Made by a program: the position numbers and the translations under genes. Under the pieces are notes generated by a model that saw only the letters and a program-made list of their open reading frames with translations, did no database searches and was not told the DNA's origin. From assembly GCA_947589345.1 (NCBI GenBank), contig CANQAC010000002.1:1-64000 (forward strand): a stretch of DNA of 64,000 nucleotides, read 5' to 3'. Below, in pieces: positions 6,881 through 15,126 of this stretch. Within the stretch, counting starts at the first letter, position 1, and each line of letters opens with the position of its first letter. Source of the DNA: an uncultured Akkermansia sp. (lineage in GTDB: Bacteria; Verrucomicrobiota; Verrucomicrobiia; Verrucomicrobiales; Akkermansiaceae).

Positions 6881-7996
6881 ATGATAGACGAATGGTCAGA
6901 CACATTGCAGGATGGTGGAACATGGTGGCAAATCATGCTGCTGGCACTCGTCGGCGCTTGCATCGGCTCATTCCTCAACGTTGTACTCTACCGAATTCCG
7001 CATGGAATGAGCGTGAACAAACCAAGACGTTCTTTTTGTCCCACATGCCACTCTCTCATCCCGTGGTACCTTAATCTCCCCATCATCAGTTGGATCATGC
7101 TTCGCGGCAAAAGCGCCTGCTGTCACAAGCCTATAAGCCCACGTTACATCATCATGGAACTTGCATGTTGTCTGATGTTCGGCGGCATTGCTTTTTATTT
7201 CGATTACGAATCTTTCATTGCTCAATTACTGATAGCTTTGTGGGCCTCTGGCATGCTCGTCATCCTTGTCATGGATTGGGAGTATATGATTTTACATCCG
7301 GGCGTCGCACTTGCTACAACAGGTTGTGGTCTGGCAGCATCTGTTTTTGCTCCCATGCTTGTAGGATCTACGACTCTTCAGGCATGGGAAGGTTTACTGT
7401 GGGGGTGCGTAGGGATCCTCACCGGCTATGTCATTTTCCGGGTTGTCGCCACGATTGGCAAGCTTGCGCTCGGTCGCCATCATTATCGCTTCTCTGAACC
7501 CAAGCGCTGGGAGCTGCACCAAGTCGGCGAGAATCTCGATATTGAATTGGTGGTTGATGGACATTCCTTGCGCTGGACATTGATCTTTGCTGATCGACGT
7601 GGATCCCTGATCCTGGAGAATGCACAAGTCGATCAAATGCCAAAGAGCGCGTGCACTGTACAATTCACCCCGACTCATGTCATTGTTGGTGACTCCTCGC
7701 ATAGTTTAGAGGGTTTTGACGTACTGAGCGGCACATGCTGCGCTGTTTCCGCCAAACATGCCGCCATGGGTACCGGCGATGCTTGGATCGCTATGGCCAT
7801 CGGCGCCATGTGCGGGTGGCAAGGCGTCGTTTTTTCGCTAGTGGTAGGCAGCTACATCTCCATCCTTCACGCACTTATCCTACGTATCCGTCGTGGCGAA
7901 CCCATGCCTTTTGGGCCAGCGCTCGTGTTAGCAGCCTATTTCTGGATTCTCACGGGGCCTCAATTTTTAGAATGGTGCCTCAATTTGTTCTCGTGA
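6881..7996 (+). CDS. Prepilin peptidase (A24 family) with a large insertion
   Basis: A 371-residue polytopic membrane protease that would cleave and methylate type IV pilin-like leader peptides. GSFLNVVLYRIP follows the first membrane segment, and the cytoplasmic zinc loop has CPTC and a CCHKPISPRY continuation. The two catalytic Asp are in VMDWEYMILHP and GTGDAWIAM. Between them, roughly residues 195-280 form a soluble beta-rich insertion (IELVVDGHSLRW, FADRRGSLILENAQV) not found in ordinary PilD, making this longer than the usual 250-290 residues. No pilin or secretion genes are nearby, so its substrates are encoded elsewhere. Confidence 0.87.
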   Translation: MIDEWSDTLQDGGTWWQIMLLALVGACIGSFLNVVLYRIPHGMSVNKPRRSFCPTCHSLIPWYLNLPIISWIMLRGKSACCHKPISPRYIIMELACCLMFGGIAFYFDYESFIAQLLIALWASGMLVILVMDWEYMILHPGVALATTGCGLAASVFAPMLVGSTTLQAWEGLLWGCVGILTGYVIFRVVATIGKLALGRHHYRFSEPKRWELHQVGENLDIELVVDGHSLRWTLIFADRRGSLILENAQVDQMPKSACTVQFTPTHVIVGDSSHSLEGFDVLSGTCCAVSAKHAAMGTGDAWIAMAIGAMCGWQGVVFSLVVGSYISILHALILRIRRGEPMPFGPALVLAAYFWILTGPQFLEWCLNLFS

Positions 7997-8030
7997 GTCC
8001 ATCTGCCACTGGCTGCATACCCGAGACCCT

Positions 8031-8744
8031 CTATTGCCACTCCATCGTGAGTACTGCGCGTAATTTTCCTCCGCCCTCAATGCGGTGCTGGCTGAGCGTG
8101 CCGGCTACACGGTGAACAATGCTCAGCGGTTCGCCCATCATGCTCTCGTGCTTGTACGCCACATGAATGCGCCGGAGTGAAGTCGCCGGGAATCCAGGCA
8201 TAGTGTCCAACACCCAAGTAAGGTAAGCAGAGTTGTTGATGTGGCCATTAAAATCAATATCTCGGCGCGAGGTTACCAAGTGAGCAACTCCTGCCTCCAC
8301 CGACTCCTCCGGGAACTTCGGCAATTCCGCGGTGATGCTGGGCGGACACGCCTCGGGCACGCTCAGCTCAGCTCGTTTCAGCGGCACTGGGCGGCGTGTT
8401 TTAATGTCGATGATAGCCCACATCAGATCCGCGCGCCCGATCACTTCCCCTCTCTCATCTTTCATTTCTACAAATCGACGAGCCTGCAGTGGAGACGCCT
8501 GACCGGTATTGGTACGTAGAAACACTTGCTCTTTCCAACGAGGGCGACGCAGTAATTCAAAATGGCCCTGCACCTCCACCCAAATCATCCCATGTTCCAG
8601 CACCCAATCATAACCCATTTTGTTGCGCGAAGCATGCAGTTCCGCCATCTCCTGACAAAATAATAAATACCACTCAGGTTTAAGCAACAAATCCGCTCCA
8701 CACTCATAGCTGCTGACGTTATGGGGCAATATCAAATCTTCCAT
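8031..8744 (-). CDS. Acyl-ACP thioesterase (FatA/FatB-like, double hotdog)
   Basis: 237 residues with two hotdog-fold halves. It would release fatty acids from acyl carrier protein, or act on a related thioester, in the cytoplasm. The second half has the diagnostic RDIDFNGHINNSAYLTW (about residues 155-175), with the Asn/His pair used in catalysis. The first half shows GYDWVLEHGMIWV and the RRPRWKEQV strand. It is convergent with the prepilin peptidase and divergent from the cupin regulator. Its promoter ends six bases from the ATG. Chain-length specificity cannot be told from sequence. Confidence 0.85.
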   Translation of the reverse strand: MEDLILPHNVSSYECGADLLLKPEWYLLFCQEMAELHASRNKMGYDWVLEHGMIWVEVQGHFELLRRPRWKEQVFLRTNTGQASPLQARRFVEMKDERGEVIGRADLMWAIIDIKTRRPVPLKRAELSVPEACPPSITAELPKFPEESVEAGVAHLVTSRRDIDFNGHINNSAYLTWVLDTMPGFPATSLRRIHVAYKHESMMGEPLSIVHRVAGTLSQHRIEGGGKLRAVLTMEWQ

Positions 8745-8750
8745 GCTGCA

Positions 8751-8778
8751 ACTCTACCACACCATCCCTCATTGTCAA
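8751..8778 (-). promoter_or_regulatory. Promoter of the thioesterase gene
   Basis: TTGACA (8773-8778), a 16-base spacer and TAGAGT (8751-8756) on the minus strand, with six bases to the ATG at 8744. The transcription start is expected at the A of the start codon or within a base or two of it. Confidence 0.7.
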
Positions 8779-8814
8779 GCTTGCGTTATTGTCTCTCCCC
8801 CCATCATTTTCCTC

Positions 8815-8857
8815 TTGAGAAAAGCGGGAGAAAGAGTATGATCCCATCGTGGGGATC
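8815..8857 (+). promoter_or_regulatory. Promoter of the cupin regulator operon with an overlapping inverted repeat
   Basis: TTGAGA (8815-8820), a 16-base spacer and TATGAT (8837-8842) precede the gene by about 60 bases. GATCCC (8840-8845) and GGGATC (8852-8857) form an inverted repeat with a six-base centre that covers the end of the -10 and the predicted start site. It is a good position for a repressor operator, perhaps for the XRE protein encoded just downstream. Confidence 0.55.
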
Positions 8858-8907
8858 TCTTTCTTCACTCCCACACTTTCTCTCCTGTCAATCCTCGTTT
8901 TTCTTCT

Positions 8908-9465
8908 ATGGACGAACAACTCAAACAGCTCGGCGAGCGTCTGCGCGGACTACGTGATGTCCTCAACATCCCCGTATCCGATGTTGCCGATACCATCGGT
9001 ATCGACGTTGAGAAATACGAAAGAATAGAAAGAGGTGAACTGGATATCACGATCTCCAATCTCATGAAGATTGCCCACAAATACGGTATGTCTGCGGAAG
9101 AACTTATGTTCGCGGAATCCGCGCACATGAAAACCTATTCCGTGGTGCGCAAGGGACAGGGAACTGCCGTGGAGCGTTCCAACGCATACAATTATCGTAG
9201 CTTGGTGAGCGGATTCCGAAATCATAAAGCCGATGTCTTTATCGTCACCGTTGAACCCATACCCACTGCCAAAATCATTTACAAAAGCTCTCACGCAGGT
9301 CAGGAATTTAACTACATACTTGAGGGCAAACTGACCTTTTACATCGGTAAAAAAGTCATCGAACTCAACGAAGGAGACAGCATTTATCTTGATGCAACGG
9401 TTCCGCATGGCATGCTCGCTATCGGTGATAAAGCTGCTCGTATCCTCACCTTTAGCGTCGAGTAA
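8908..9465 (+). CDS. XRE-family regulator with C-terminal cupin domain
   Basis: 185 residues. Residues about 1-65 are a helix-turn-helix of the Cro/XRE type (LGERLRGLRDVLNIPVSDVADTIG is its start). Residues about 110-185 form a cupin barrel, seen as AGQEFNYILEGKLTFYIG and LNEGDSIYLDATVPHGM, which would sense a small molecule. The gene ends 13 bases before an acyl-CoA synthetase, and this regulator-enzyme pair is a recurrent arrangement in anaerobes such as Bacteroides. It therefore probably controls the synthetase in response to a fatty or carboxylic acid or its CoA ester. There is no Shine-Dalgarno before the ATG. Confidence 0.88.
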   Translation: MDEQLKQLGERLRGLRDVLNIPVSDVADTIGIDVEKYERIERGELDITISNLMKIAHKYGMSAEELMFAESAHMKTYSVVRKGQGTAVERSNAYNYRSLVSGFRNHKADVFIVTVEPIPTAKIIYKSSHAGQEFNYILEGKLTFYIGKKVIELNEGDSIYLDATVPHGMLAIGDKAARILTFSVE

Positions 9466-9478
9466 ATCCACCGCAATT

Positions 9479-11149
9479 ATGATTGAACGTTTCCTGAAGC
9501 AAACCCATTTTGAATCCATCGAGGATTACAATCAAAATCTTCAATTCATCATACCGGAACACTTCAACTTCGCGTATGATGTCATGGATGCTTGGGCGCA
9601 AGAAGCCCCTGACAAACTGGCCATTCTCTGGACGAATGATCAGGGAGAAGAAATCCGAACTACCTACGGCGAACTTAAGCAACAAACAGACCAAGCCGCC
9701 AGTTATCTCATGTCGCTTGGCATCGGCAAGGGCGATCCCGTCATGCTCATCCTGAAACGCCGCTACGAATGGTGGGTCATCATGCTGGCTTTACACAAAA
9801 TAGCTGCCGTTGTGATTCCGGCTACACACATGCTCACCAAGCACGATATCATCTATCGCAATACCCGCGCTTCAGTGAAAGCCATCATTTGCGTAGATGA
9901 TCCTTATGTGGTGAGTCAGGTTCAGGAAGCTCGTCCAGAAAGTTCTTCTGTTCAGCACTATATTGCTGTTACCGACCATGGTAAGCCCATCCCCGAAGGG
10001 TTTCGCGACTGGCAAGCGGAATGGAGTAAAGCTCCGCCGTTTGTGAAACCAGACTGCGTGAACTCCAATGAGGACACCATGCTCATGTACTTCACGAGTG
10101 GAACAAGCGGTGAACCCAATATGGTTGCCCACGACTTTCTCTATGCACTGGGGCACCTGACCACCGGCGTCTTTTGGCACAATTTGCACGAAGACTCTCT
10201 CCATCTCACCGTAGCGGATACCGGATGGGGCAAAGCCGTTTGGGGTAAATTCTATGGGCAATGGTTTGCAGGGGCTACAGTTTTCGTATTCGACCACGAA
10301 AAGTTCAATGCCGACATTTTGTTGCGGCAAATGGAAAAATACAAAGTGACGAGTTTTTGCGCACCTCCGACCATCTACCGTTTTTTGATTCGAGAAGATC
10401 TCTCCAAATATGACCTATCGAATCTGGAGTACTGCACGACGGCCGGTGAAGCTCTCAATCCTGCAGTCTTTGAAAAATTTAAGGAAAAAACGGGTATCAG
10501 CATGATGGAAGGCTTCGGGCAGACGGAAACAACCATGACCCTCGGCACTTTCCCTTGGATGCAGCCTAAACCTGGCTCCATGGGTATCCCCAACGCCCAA
10601 TATAACATTGATCTGTTACGCTCAGATGGCACTCCTTGCGAAGATGGTGAAAAAGGTGAAATTGTGATACGCATCGGCAATAAAAAACCCATTGGCCTTT
10701 TCAAAGAATATAACCGTGACCCGGAGCTTACCAACCGCGCCTGGCACGATGGCATCTATCACACTGGAGACATGGCCTGGCGCGATGAGGACGGTTACTA
10801 TTGGTTTGTCGGACGCATGGATGACATCATCAAATCCAGCGGCTACCGCATCGGTCCTTTTGAGGTGGAAAGTGCGCTCATGACCCACCCGGCCGTGGTC
10901 GAGTGCGCCATTACAGGCGTGCCAGATGATATCCGAGGCATGGTGGTGAAAGCTACTGTGGTGCTGGGTCAAGAATGGAAAGACAGAGCGAGCGAGGATC
11001 TCATTAAGGAGCTTCAGCAGCACGTCAAACACGAAACTGCGCCTTATAAATACCCCCGCATTGTAGAGTTCGTGGATGAGCTGCCAAAGACGATTAGCGG
11101 GAAAATCCGCCGTGTTGAAATCCGAGAAAAAGATACTCAGCAACTCTAA
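9479..11149 (+). CDS. Acyl-CoA synthetase, AMP-forming (acetyl/medium-chain type)
   Basis: 556 residues of the ANL superfamily, activating a carboxylic acid with ATP and then CoA. The phosphate-binding loop reads YFTSGTSGEPNMV; most relatives have Lys where this has Asn. GFGQTETT is the A5 motif, HTGDMAWRDEDGYYWFVGR the A7/A8 hinge region, and PKTISGKIRR carries the C-terminal catalytic Lys. The start follows the family (MIERFLKQ); an earlier ATG at 9389 lies inside the cupin gene. It is co-transcribed with that regulator. The substrate could be acetate, propionate or a longer acid. Confidence 0.88.
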   Translation: MIERFLKQTHFESIEDYNQNLQFIIPEHFNFAYDVMDAWAQEAPDKLAILWTNDQGEEIRTTYGELKQQTDQAASYLMSLGIGKGDPVMLILKRRYEWWVIMLALHKIAAVVIPATHMLTKHDIIYRNTRASVKAIICVDDPYVVSQVQEARPESSSVQHYIAVTDHGKPIPEGFRDWQAEWSKAPPFVKPDCVNSNEDTMLMYFTSGTSGEPNMVAHDFLYALGHLTTGVFWHNLHEDSLHLTVADTGWGKAVWGKFYGQWFAGATVFVFDHEKFNADILLRQMEKYKVTSFCAPPTIYRFLIREDLSKYDLSNLEYCTTAGEALNPAVFEKFKEKTGISMMEGFGQTETTMTLGTFPWMQPKPGSMGIPNAQYNIDLLRSDGTPCEDGEKGEIVIRIGNKKPIGLFKEYNRDPELTNRAWHDGIYHTGDMAWRDEDGYYWFVGRMDDIIKSSGYRIGPFEVESALMTHPAVVECAITGVPDDIRGMVVKATVVLGQEWKDRASEDLIKELQQHVKHETAPYKYPRIVEFVDELPKTISGKIRRVEIREKDTQQL

Positions 11150-11185
11150 CTGCCGTAATACCTGGTTTCTCCGTCCACTTCTCCC

Positions 11186-11215
11186 TTGACGGCGAACGAT
11201 TGTGCAAGGTATCAT
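11186..11215 (+). promoter_or_regulatory. Promoter of the amidase gene
   Basis: TTGACG (11186-11191), an 18-base spacer and TATCAT (11210-11215), six bases before the ATG at 11222. The predicted start of transcription coincides with the start codon. Confidence 0.7.
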
Positions 11216-11221
11216 ACGCGC

Positions 11222-12130
11222 ATGCGAGCCTTGTGGGTGTTGAATATCATTGCAGCAGTATTGCTGGCAGCGCATTCTCAATCTCTGCACGCTTCTCCTT
11301 CCTCCGAGCTGGTCGTGCTGGATATTGGGCATTCCCTATCGGCACCGGGTGCCTCTACGCCAGGTCCGGTGAACGGGCGCATCCTTCGCGAGTGTGAATT
11401 CTGGCACCAATACGCCGCTGTTGTGAAGAAGGAAGTACAAAACGCCGGCTTTCGTTGCGTCATCATCAACCGTGGTAATCCTCCCACATCTGAACCCTTC
11501 CTTTCTTTTGCTCGAAGAGCACGCATCACCTACCTGCGCCATCCGGACATCGGAGGTGCACGTTATCCCTCCCGCTACTTCCCGGATCGTGTAGCCTCCG
11601 GCATGGTGAGCGCCGACTTCGCCATCTTCAACCGCGCTGCCTGCATCGTTTTCCTCCATCACAATAGCTCGGGCACCCGCTGGAAATCCGGCGCCTCGCC
11701 GTCTGTCATTCTTCGCAATAAATATAACGGCGCAGTCTTAGCGGAATCCCTGCGCTCCACGATTGAACGTGATATTCTCAATAACGCCATGCCAAACGGA
11801 GGACGAGGCTGCCGATCTGAAGTACGCAGTGTGGACGCTGAACGTTCTGCCGGGTGGCTCAATGCATGCGATGATGCAGGAATCCCGGCTGCGGTAGTGG
11901 AATCTGCTTTCCTCGACAACCGCGCGCACGCTGTCTTCCTTGCCGGAGATGCGGGCGCGCGTGCCTATGCACTCGCTGTGGGGCGGGGTATTGTGCGATT
12001 TATGCGAGCCTCGCCATCCATTCGCCGTCATCACAGAACCAATCCCTATGTGCCGGATCAGGGTTCCTTTGGCTACGCCGCTGAATCACGCCGACTCACC
12101 GTACCCGGGGCCAGACACCTCATTCACTGA
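11222..12130 (+). CDS. Exported N-acetylmuramoyl-L-alanine amidase (Amidase_3)
   Basis: 302 residues with a signal peptide (MRALWVLNIIAAVLLAAHS, cleavage near HA-SPSS). The amidase_3 zinc fold is recognisable: VVLDIGHS supplies the first His, a Glu lies in RECEFW, the second His is in CIVFLHHNSS, and the catalytic Glu is in AAVVESAFLDN. It would cut the bond between muramic acid and the stem peptide in the periplasm. The start at 11222 gives a proper signal peptide and matches a promoter that ends six bases upstream. It is convergent with aroE, with an 11-base overlap of 3' ends. Confidence 0.87.
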   Translation: MRALWVLNIIAAVLLAAHSQSLHASPSSELVVLDIGHSLSAPGASTPGPVNGRILRECEFWHQYAAVVKKEVQNAGFRCVIINRGNPPTSEPFLSFARRARITYLRHPDIGGARYPSRYFPDRVASGMVSADFAIFNRAACIVFLHHNSSGTRWKSGASPSVILRNKYNGAVLAESLRSTIERDILNNAMPNGGRGCRSEVRSVDAERSAGWLNACDDAGIPAAVVESAFLDNRAHAVFLAGDAGARAYALAVGRGIVRFMRASPSIRRHHRTNPYVPDQGSFGYAAESRRLTVPGARHLIH

Positions 12131-13079
12131 TCGCCGCGCGCATTGCCGCTGCATCGGCCGTTTTTCCAAACCATTTCTCAAACGACAGAGCCCCCTGCTG
12201 CACCAGCATTTCGCGTCCATTGATCACCACATACCTCTTCTCTTCGGCAATTTTCTGCAATGGTGTTGCGTGAGTGATGAGATCGAAAAGCGTTCTGCCA
12301 GGAGAAGAGCAACCGCCTCCCCCCAAGGGTGCCTCCGTCCGTTCTGAGGGTTGAATATATCCCGTCGACAATACCTCGGCCGCTATCGGCAACGGATCTC
12401 TTGATGAAAGGCCAAGACTCGTGGCATTCACGATAAGGTCGACGCTGTGTGCGGCCTTAGCCATCTGAGCCTCATCATTCAGAGGACAAGTCGTCACTGT
12501 CAATGCCGGATTCATGGCACATAATTTTGAGGCCAAACGCGCCAATTCCGGCCGCGGACGATTCGCCAGTATCAAGGCTCTGCACCCGGCGAGCGCGCAT
12601 TGAATTGCCAGTGCACTCCCCGCGCCGCCACACGCCCCAAGTACGAGTACTCCAGCCGACGAAAGAGGGTTGTCCCTGCCCTCCTTTTCCTCCAATGCAT
12701 GTACAAACCCAGGGCCATCCGTGTTGTAACCCTCAATTCCTTTCTCACGAAACACGAGAGTGTTCACGGCGCCGCTTAATTCGGAAAGTTGATCCACTTC
12801 ATCCGCCACAAGACGCGCTTCGTATTTGAATGGGACAGTCACATTGACCCCGAGGAATCCTATCCTGCGGAGTCGCTCGATTAAAGTTCCGAACGCTCCC
12901 TCTTCTTTTGAACAAAGAATACGCACGTACGCACCCGGTATACCTGCAGCTCGCATAGCTGCCAGATGCATGGCTGGCGAGAGCGAATGGGCAATGGGGT
13001 TACCCACTACTCCAAGCCTGGGTACGGGCAATCCATCTGCCTGGGCCTCCAGCTCATCAATGGTGTAAACATCGTGCAT
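12120..13079 (-). CDS. aroE: Shikimate dehydrogenase
   Basis: A 319-residue NADP-dependent enzyme reducing 3-dehydroshikimate to shikimate in aromatic amino-acid synthesis. The substrate-binding N-domain has IAHSLSPAMH and NVTVPFKYEA with the catalytic Lys; EGYNTDGPGF holds the Asp partner. The nucleotide domain has VLGACGGAGSA. It is about 40 residues longer than E. coli AroE, with an extension at the N-terminus and a loop of Gly/Pro before the C-terminal helix. It is last in the run secreted protein-trmB-tgt-yajC-aroE, five bases after yajC. Confidence 0.93.
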   Translation of the reverse strand: MHDVYTIDELEAQADGLPVPRLGVVGNPIAHSLSPAMHLAAMRAAGIPGAYVRILCSKEEGAFGTLIERLRRIGFLGVNVTVPFKYEARLVADEVDQLSELSGAVNTLVFREKGIEGYNTDGPGFVHALEEKEGRDNPLSSAGVLVLGACGGAGSALAIQCALAGCRALILANRPRPELARLASKLCAMNPALTVTTCPLNDEAQMAKAAHSVDLIVNATSLGLSSRDPLPIAAEVLSTGYIQPSERTEAPLGGGGCSSPGRTLFDLITHATPLQKIAEEKRYVVINGREMLVQQGALSFEKWFGKTADAAAMRAAISE

Positions 13080-13084
13080 GCCGA

Positions 13085-13411
13085 TTAATCCTCCGGCGAT
13101 CCGTCCTTGCCCACCGTGTGGACGACTTGACTCTTGACAATTTTAATCACAGTATTCGGTGCCACTTCTAAACGCACTGTCGTATCCTTCACCTCGCGTA
13201 CGATGCCGTAAATACCTCCGGCGGTTATAACCTTATCGCCGGATTTCAATGCATCTTGCCGGGCCTTAAGTTCTTTCTGCTGCTTGCGCTGCGGACGAAT
13301 AAGCATGAAGTAAAAAATCACTACAAGGAGAGCCAGGGTGATAAACATGCTCATGGGGTTGCCTTGGGTATTTTGTGCGGCGTCTTGCGCCAGTATCATT
13401 GGGATATTCAT
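13085..13411 (-). CDS. yajC: Preprotein translocase subunit YajC
   Basis: A 108-residue single-pass inner-membrane protein that associates with SecDF. One hydrophobic helix (about residues 20-40) is followed by the conserved FYFMLIRPQRKQQKE and a small cytoplasmic domain with SGDKVITAGGIYGIV. The start overlaps the tgt stop by four bases, so the two are translationally coupled. The tgt-yajC order is the classic one in many bacteria; secDF does not follow here. Confidence 0.93.
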   Translation of the reverse strand: MNIPMILAQDAAQNTQGNPMSMFITLALLVVIFYFMLIRPQRKQQKELKARQDALKSGDKVITAGGIYGIVREVKDTTVRLEVAPNTVIKIVKSQVVHTVGKDGSPED

Positions 13412-14538
13412 GGTATTTGATTGGCTTGATATCGCGCGATGAAGCTGCTTTTAAAAGCAGCGAATTGCCCGGCTGCAATGGAGCTTCGCGCTTGCTCCAT
13501 GAGCCGCATGTAGAAGTGTAAGTTTTGAAATGAGAGAACCCTCTGTGCCAACACCTCTCCCGCCCGGAAAAAGTGTCGAAGAGCTGCGCGTGAAAATCGC
13601 GCTACATGGGGATGACTCTCCTCGTGTACGGGACGATCGTCTGCTTTCCAGCGTTCGTTGGTGATGTGCATGGGCCCATCCGGCGTGAGTGCTATCCCAT
13701 GCCGCGCCAATCGCGTCGGCATCACGCAGTCAAATATGTCCACTCCTCGCTCGATCATTTCCAACAGCTGAACGGGTGTCCCAAGTCCCATGGCATAGCG
13801 CGCTTTATTTACCGGTAAGTAAGGCGTCGTGTTTTCAATAGCTCGCAGCATTTCTTCCTCCGGTTCACCCACGGAGACGCCGCCGATGGCATAACCATCA
13901 AAATTCATCTCCGCGAGTTGTTCAGCGCAGGAGCGGCGTAAATCTGCGAATACTGAACCTTGAACAATACCAAAGTGCTGTTGTGGGGCATCCCCACTGA
14001 GAGGTCCGTGTTCTTCCACCCACGACTTGCAGCGAGCTGCCCACCGCAGAGTGTATCCCAACGATTTTTCAGCGTATGCACGATCGCAAGGGTAGGGCGG
14101 ACACTCATCAAAAAGCATGGCTATATCTGCGCCTAAATTTGCTTGTATTTCCATACTCCTCTCCGGAGTAAGCATCATATATGCCCCGTCGATATGGTTA
14201 CGAAAACGCACTCCTTCTTCGCTAATTTTGCGCAGCTGCGCTAAACTCCATACCTGAAAACCGCCAGAATCAGTGAGCATCGGTCGCTCCCACCCCGCAA
14301 ACTTGTGCAATCCTCCCAATCTGCGTATGATCTCATCGCCCGGTCGCAAGCAGAGGTGGTAGGTGTTGCCCAGAACAATCCGAGCTCCCAACAACTCTAG
14401 CTCATCAGGATGCAGGGTTTTTACTGTCCCCTGCGTCCCAACAGGCATAAAGATCGGGGTAGGTACATCTCCGTGCGCCAGGTGCAGCTCTCCGAGACGC
14501 GCACCAGTTGGATCTGTGCTGTGTAGCGTAAAGCTCAT
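13408..14538 (-). CDS. tgt: tRNA-guanine transglycosylase lacking the zinc ligands
   Basis: A 376-residue TIM-barrel enzyme that exchanges guanine-34 for preQ1 in tRNAs with GUN anticodons. Catalytic features are intact: LTDSGGFQVWSL, GIVQGSV, YAIGGVSVGEP and DIFDCVMPTRLARHG, which holds the nucleophilic Asp. The structural zinc site is gone. Where relatives have Cys-x-Cys-x2-Cys, this has EESHPHVARFSRA, and the fourth ligand His is Gln in SFQNLHFY. The fold must be held otherwise, or His residues substitute. The start at 14538 follows the family; an upstream ATG at 14634 lies inside trmB. The gene overlaps trmB and yajC by four bases each. queG, the last step of queuosine synthesis, is at 59427. 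Confidence 0.92.
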   Translation of the reverse strand: MSFTLHSTDPTGARLGELHLAHGDVPTPIFMPVGTQGTVKTLHPDELELLGARIVLGNTYHLCLRPGDEIIRRLGGLHKFAGWERPMLTDSGGFQVWSLAQLRKISEEGVRFRNHIDGAYMMLTPERSMEIQANLGADIAMLFDECPPYPCDRAYAEKSLGYTLRWAARCKSWVEEHGPLSGDAPQQHFGIVQGSVFADLRRSCAEQLAEMNFDGYAIGGVSVGEPEEEMLRAIENTTPYLPVNKARYAMGLGTPVQLLEMIERGVDIFDCVMPTRLARHGIALTPDGPMHITNERWKADDRPVHEESHPHVARFSRAALRHFFRAGEVLAQRVLSFQNLHFYMRLMEQARSSIAAGQFAAFKSSFIARYQANQIP

Positions 14539-15119
14539 GCTTTTCTTATATACCGTGCAGAGTAGATCAATCGTCCCTGAGACTCCCACTGTCGTTGAAA
14601 ATCCGAGGATGGATAACTGTCCAGATCCGTCCACTCCGCTCGTTCAAAAAGGCCCGCATCCTCCATACACTCACACACCCATTCATAGTATCCCGCATGG
14701 TCCGTGCGAAACAGCAGCTCCCCCTCAGGCGTCAGCACGCGGTGCAGTACCGGCACGATCTCTTTTTGCACGAGCCTTTTTTTATGGTGTTTTTCCTTGG
14801 GCCAAGGGTCCGGGAAAAGGTAATGCAAACGCCGGACACTCGCCGGTTCCAACATCCATTCCAAAAAATACCGACTTTCGGCACGCACCCCGCGCACATT
14901 CTGCAAGCCAAGACGATCCGCCCGGCTACACACCTTACGTAGCCGTCCGAGCAAACGTTCTACTCCCAGGTAAAGGCGGTCCGGGTGTTGTTGAGCCACT
15001 GCCATAAGAAATCCTCCATCACCACAGCCCAAGTCCACCTCGCATTCCGCCCCTCTCCCGAATATCTCTGCCACACCGTAGCGTCGAAAATAATCCGGTG
15101 GTATAAAAGCAGTTGGCAT
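14535..15119 (-). CDS. trmB: tRNA (guanine-N7-)-methyltransferase
   Basis: A 194-residue SAM-dependent enzyme that makes m7G46 in the tRNA variable loop. EVDLGCGDGGFL is the SAM motif, HYLFPDPWPKEKHHKKR is the TrmB signature, and LLFRTDHAGYYEW and YSARYIR complete the family pattern. The ATG at 15119 gives the normal length; a longer frame to 15167 would overlap the upstream gene. It is coupled to tgt by a four-base overlap, forming a small tRNA-modification unit. Confidence 0.93.
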   Translation of the reverse strand: MPTAFIPPDYFRRYGVAEIFGRGAECEVDLGCGDGGFLMAVAQQHPDRLYLGVERLLGRLRKVCSRADRLGLQNVRGVRAESRYFLEWMLEPASVRRLHYLFPDPWPKEKHHKKRLVQKEIVPVLHRVLTPEGELLFRTDHAGYYEWVCECMEDAGLFERAEWTDLDSYPSSDFQRQWESQGRLIYSARYIRKA

Positions 15120-15126
15120 GGGTGAC

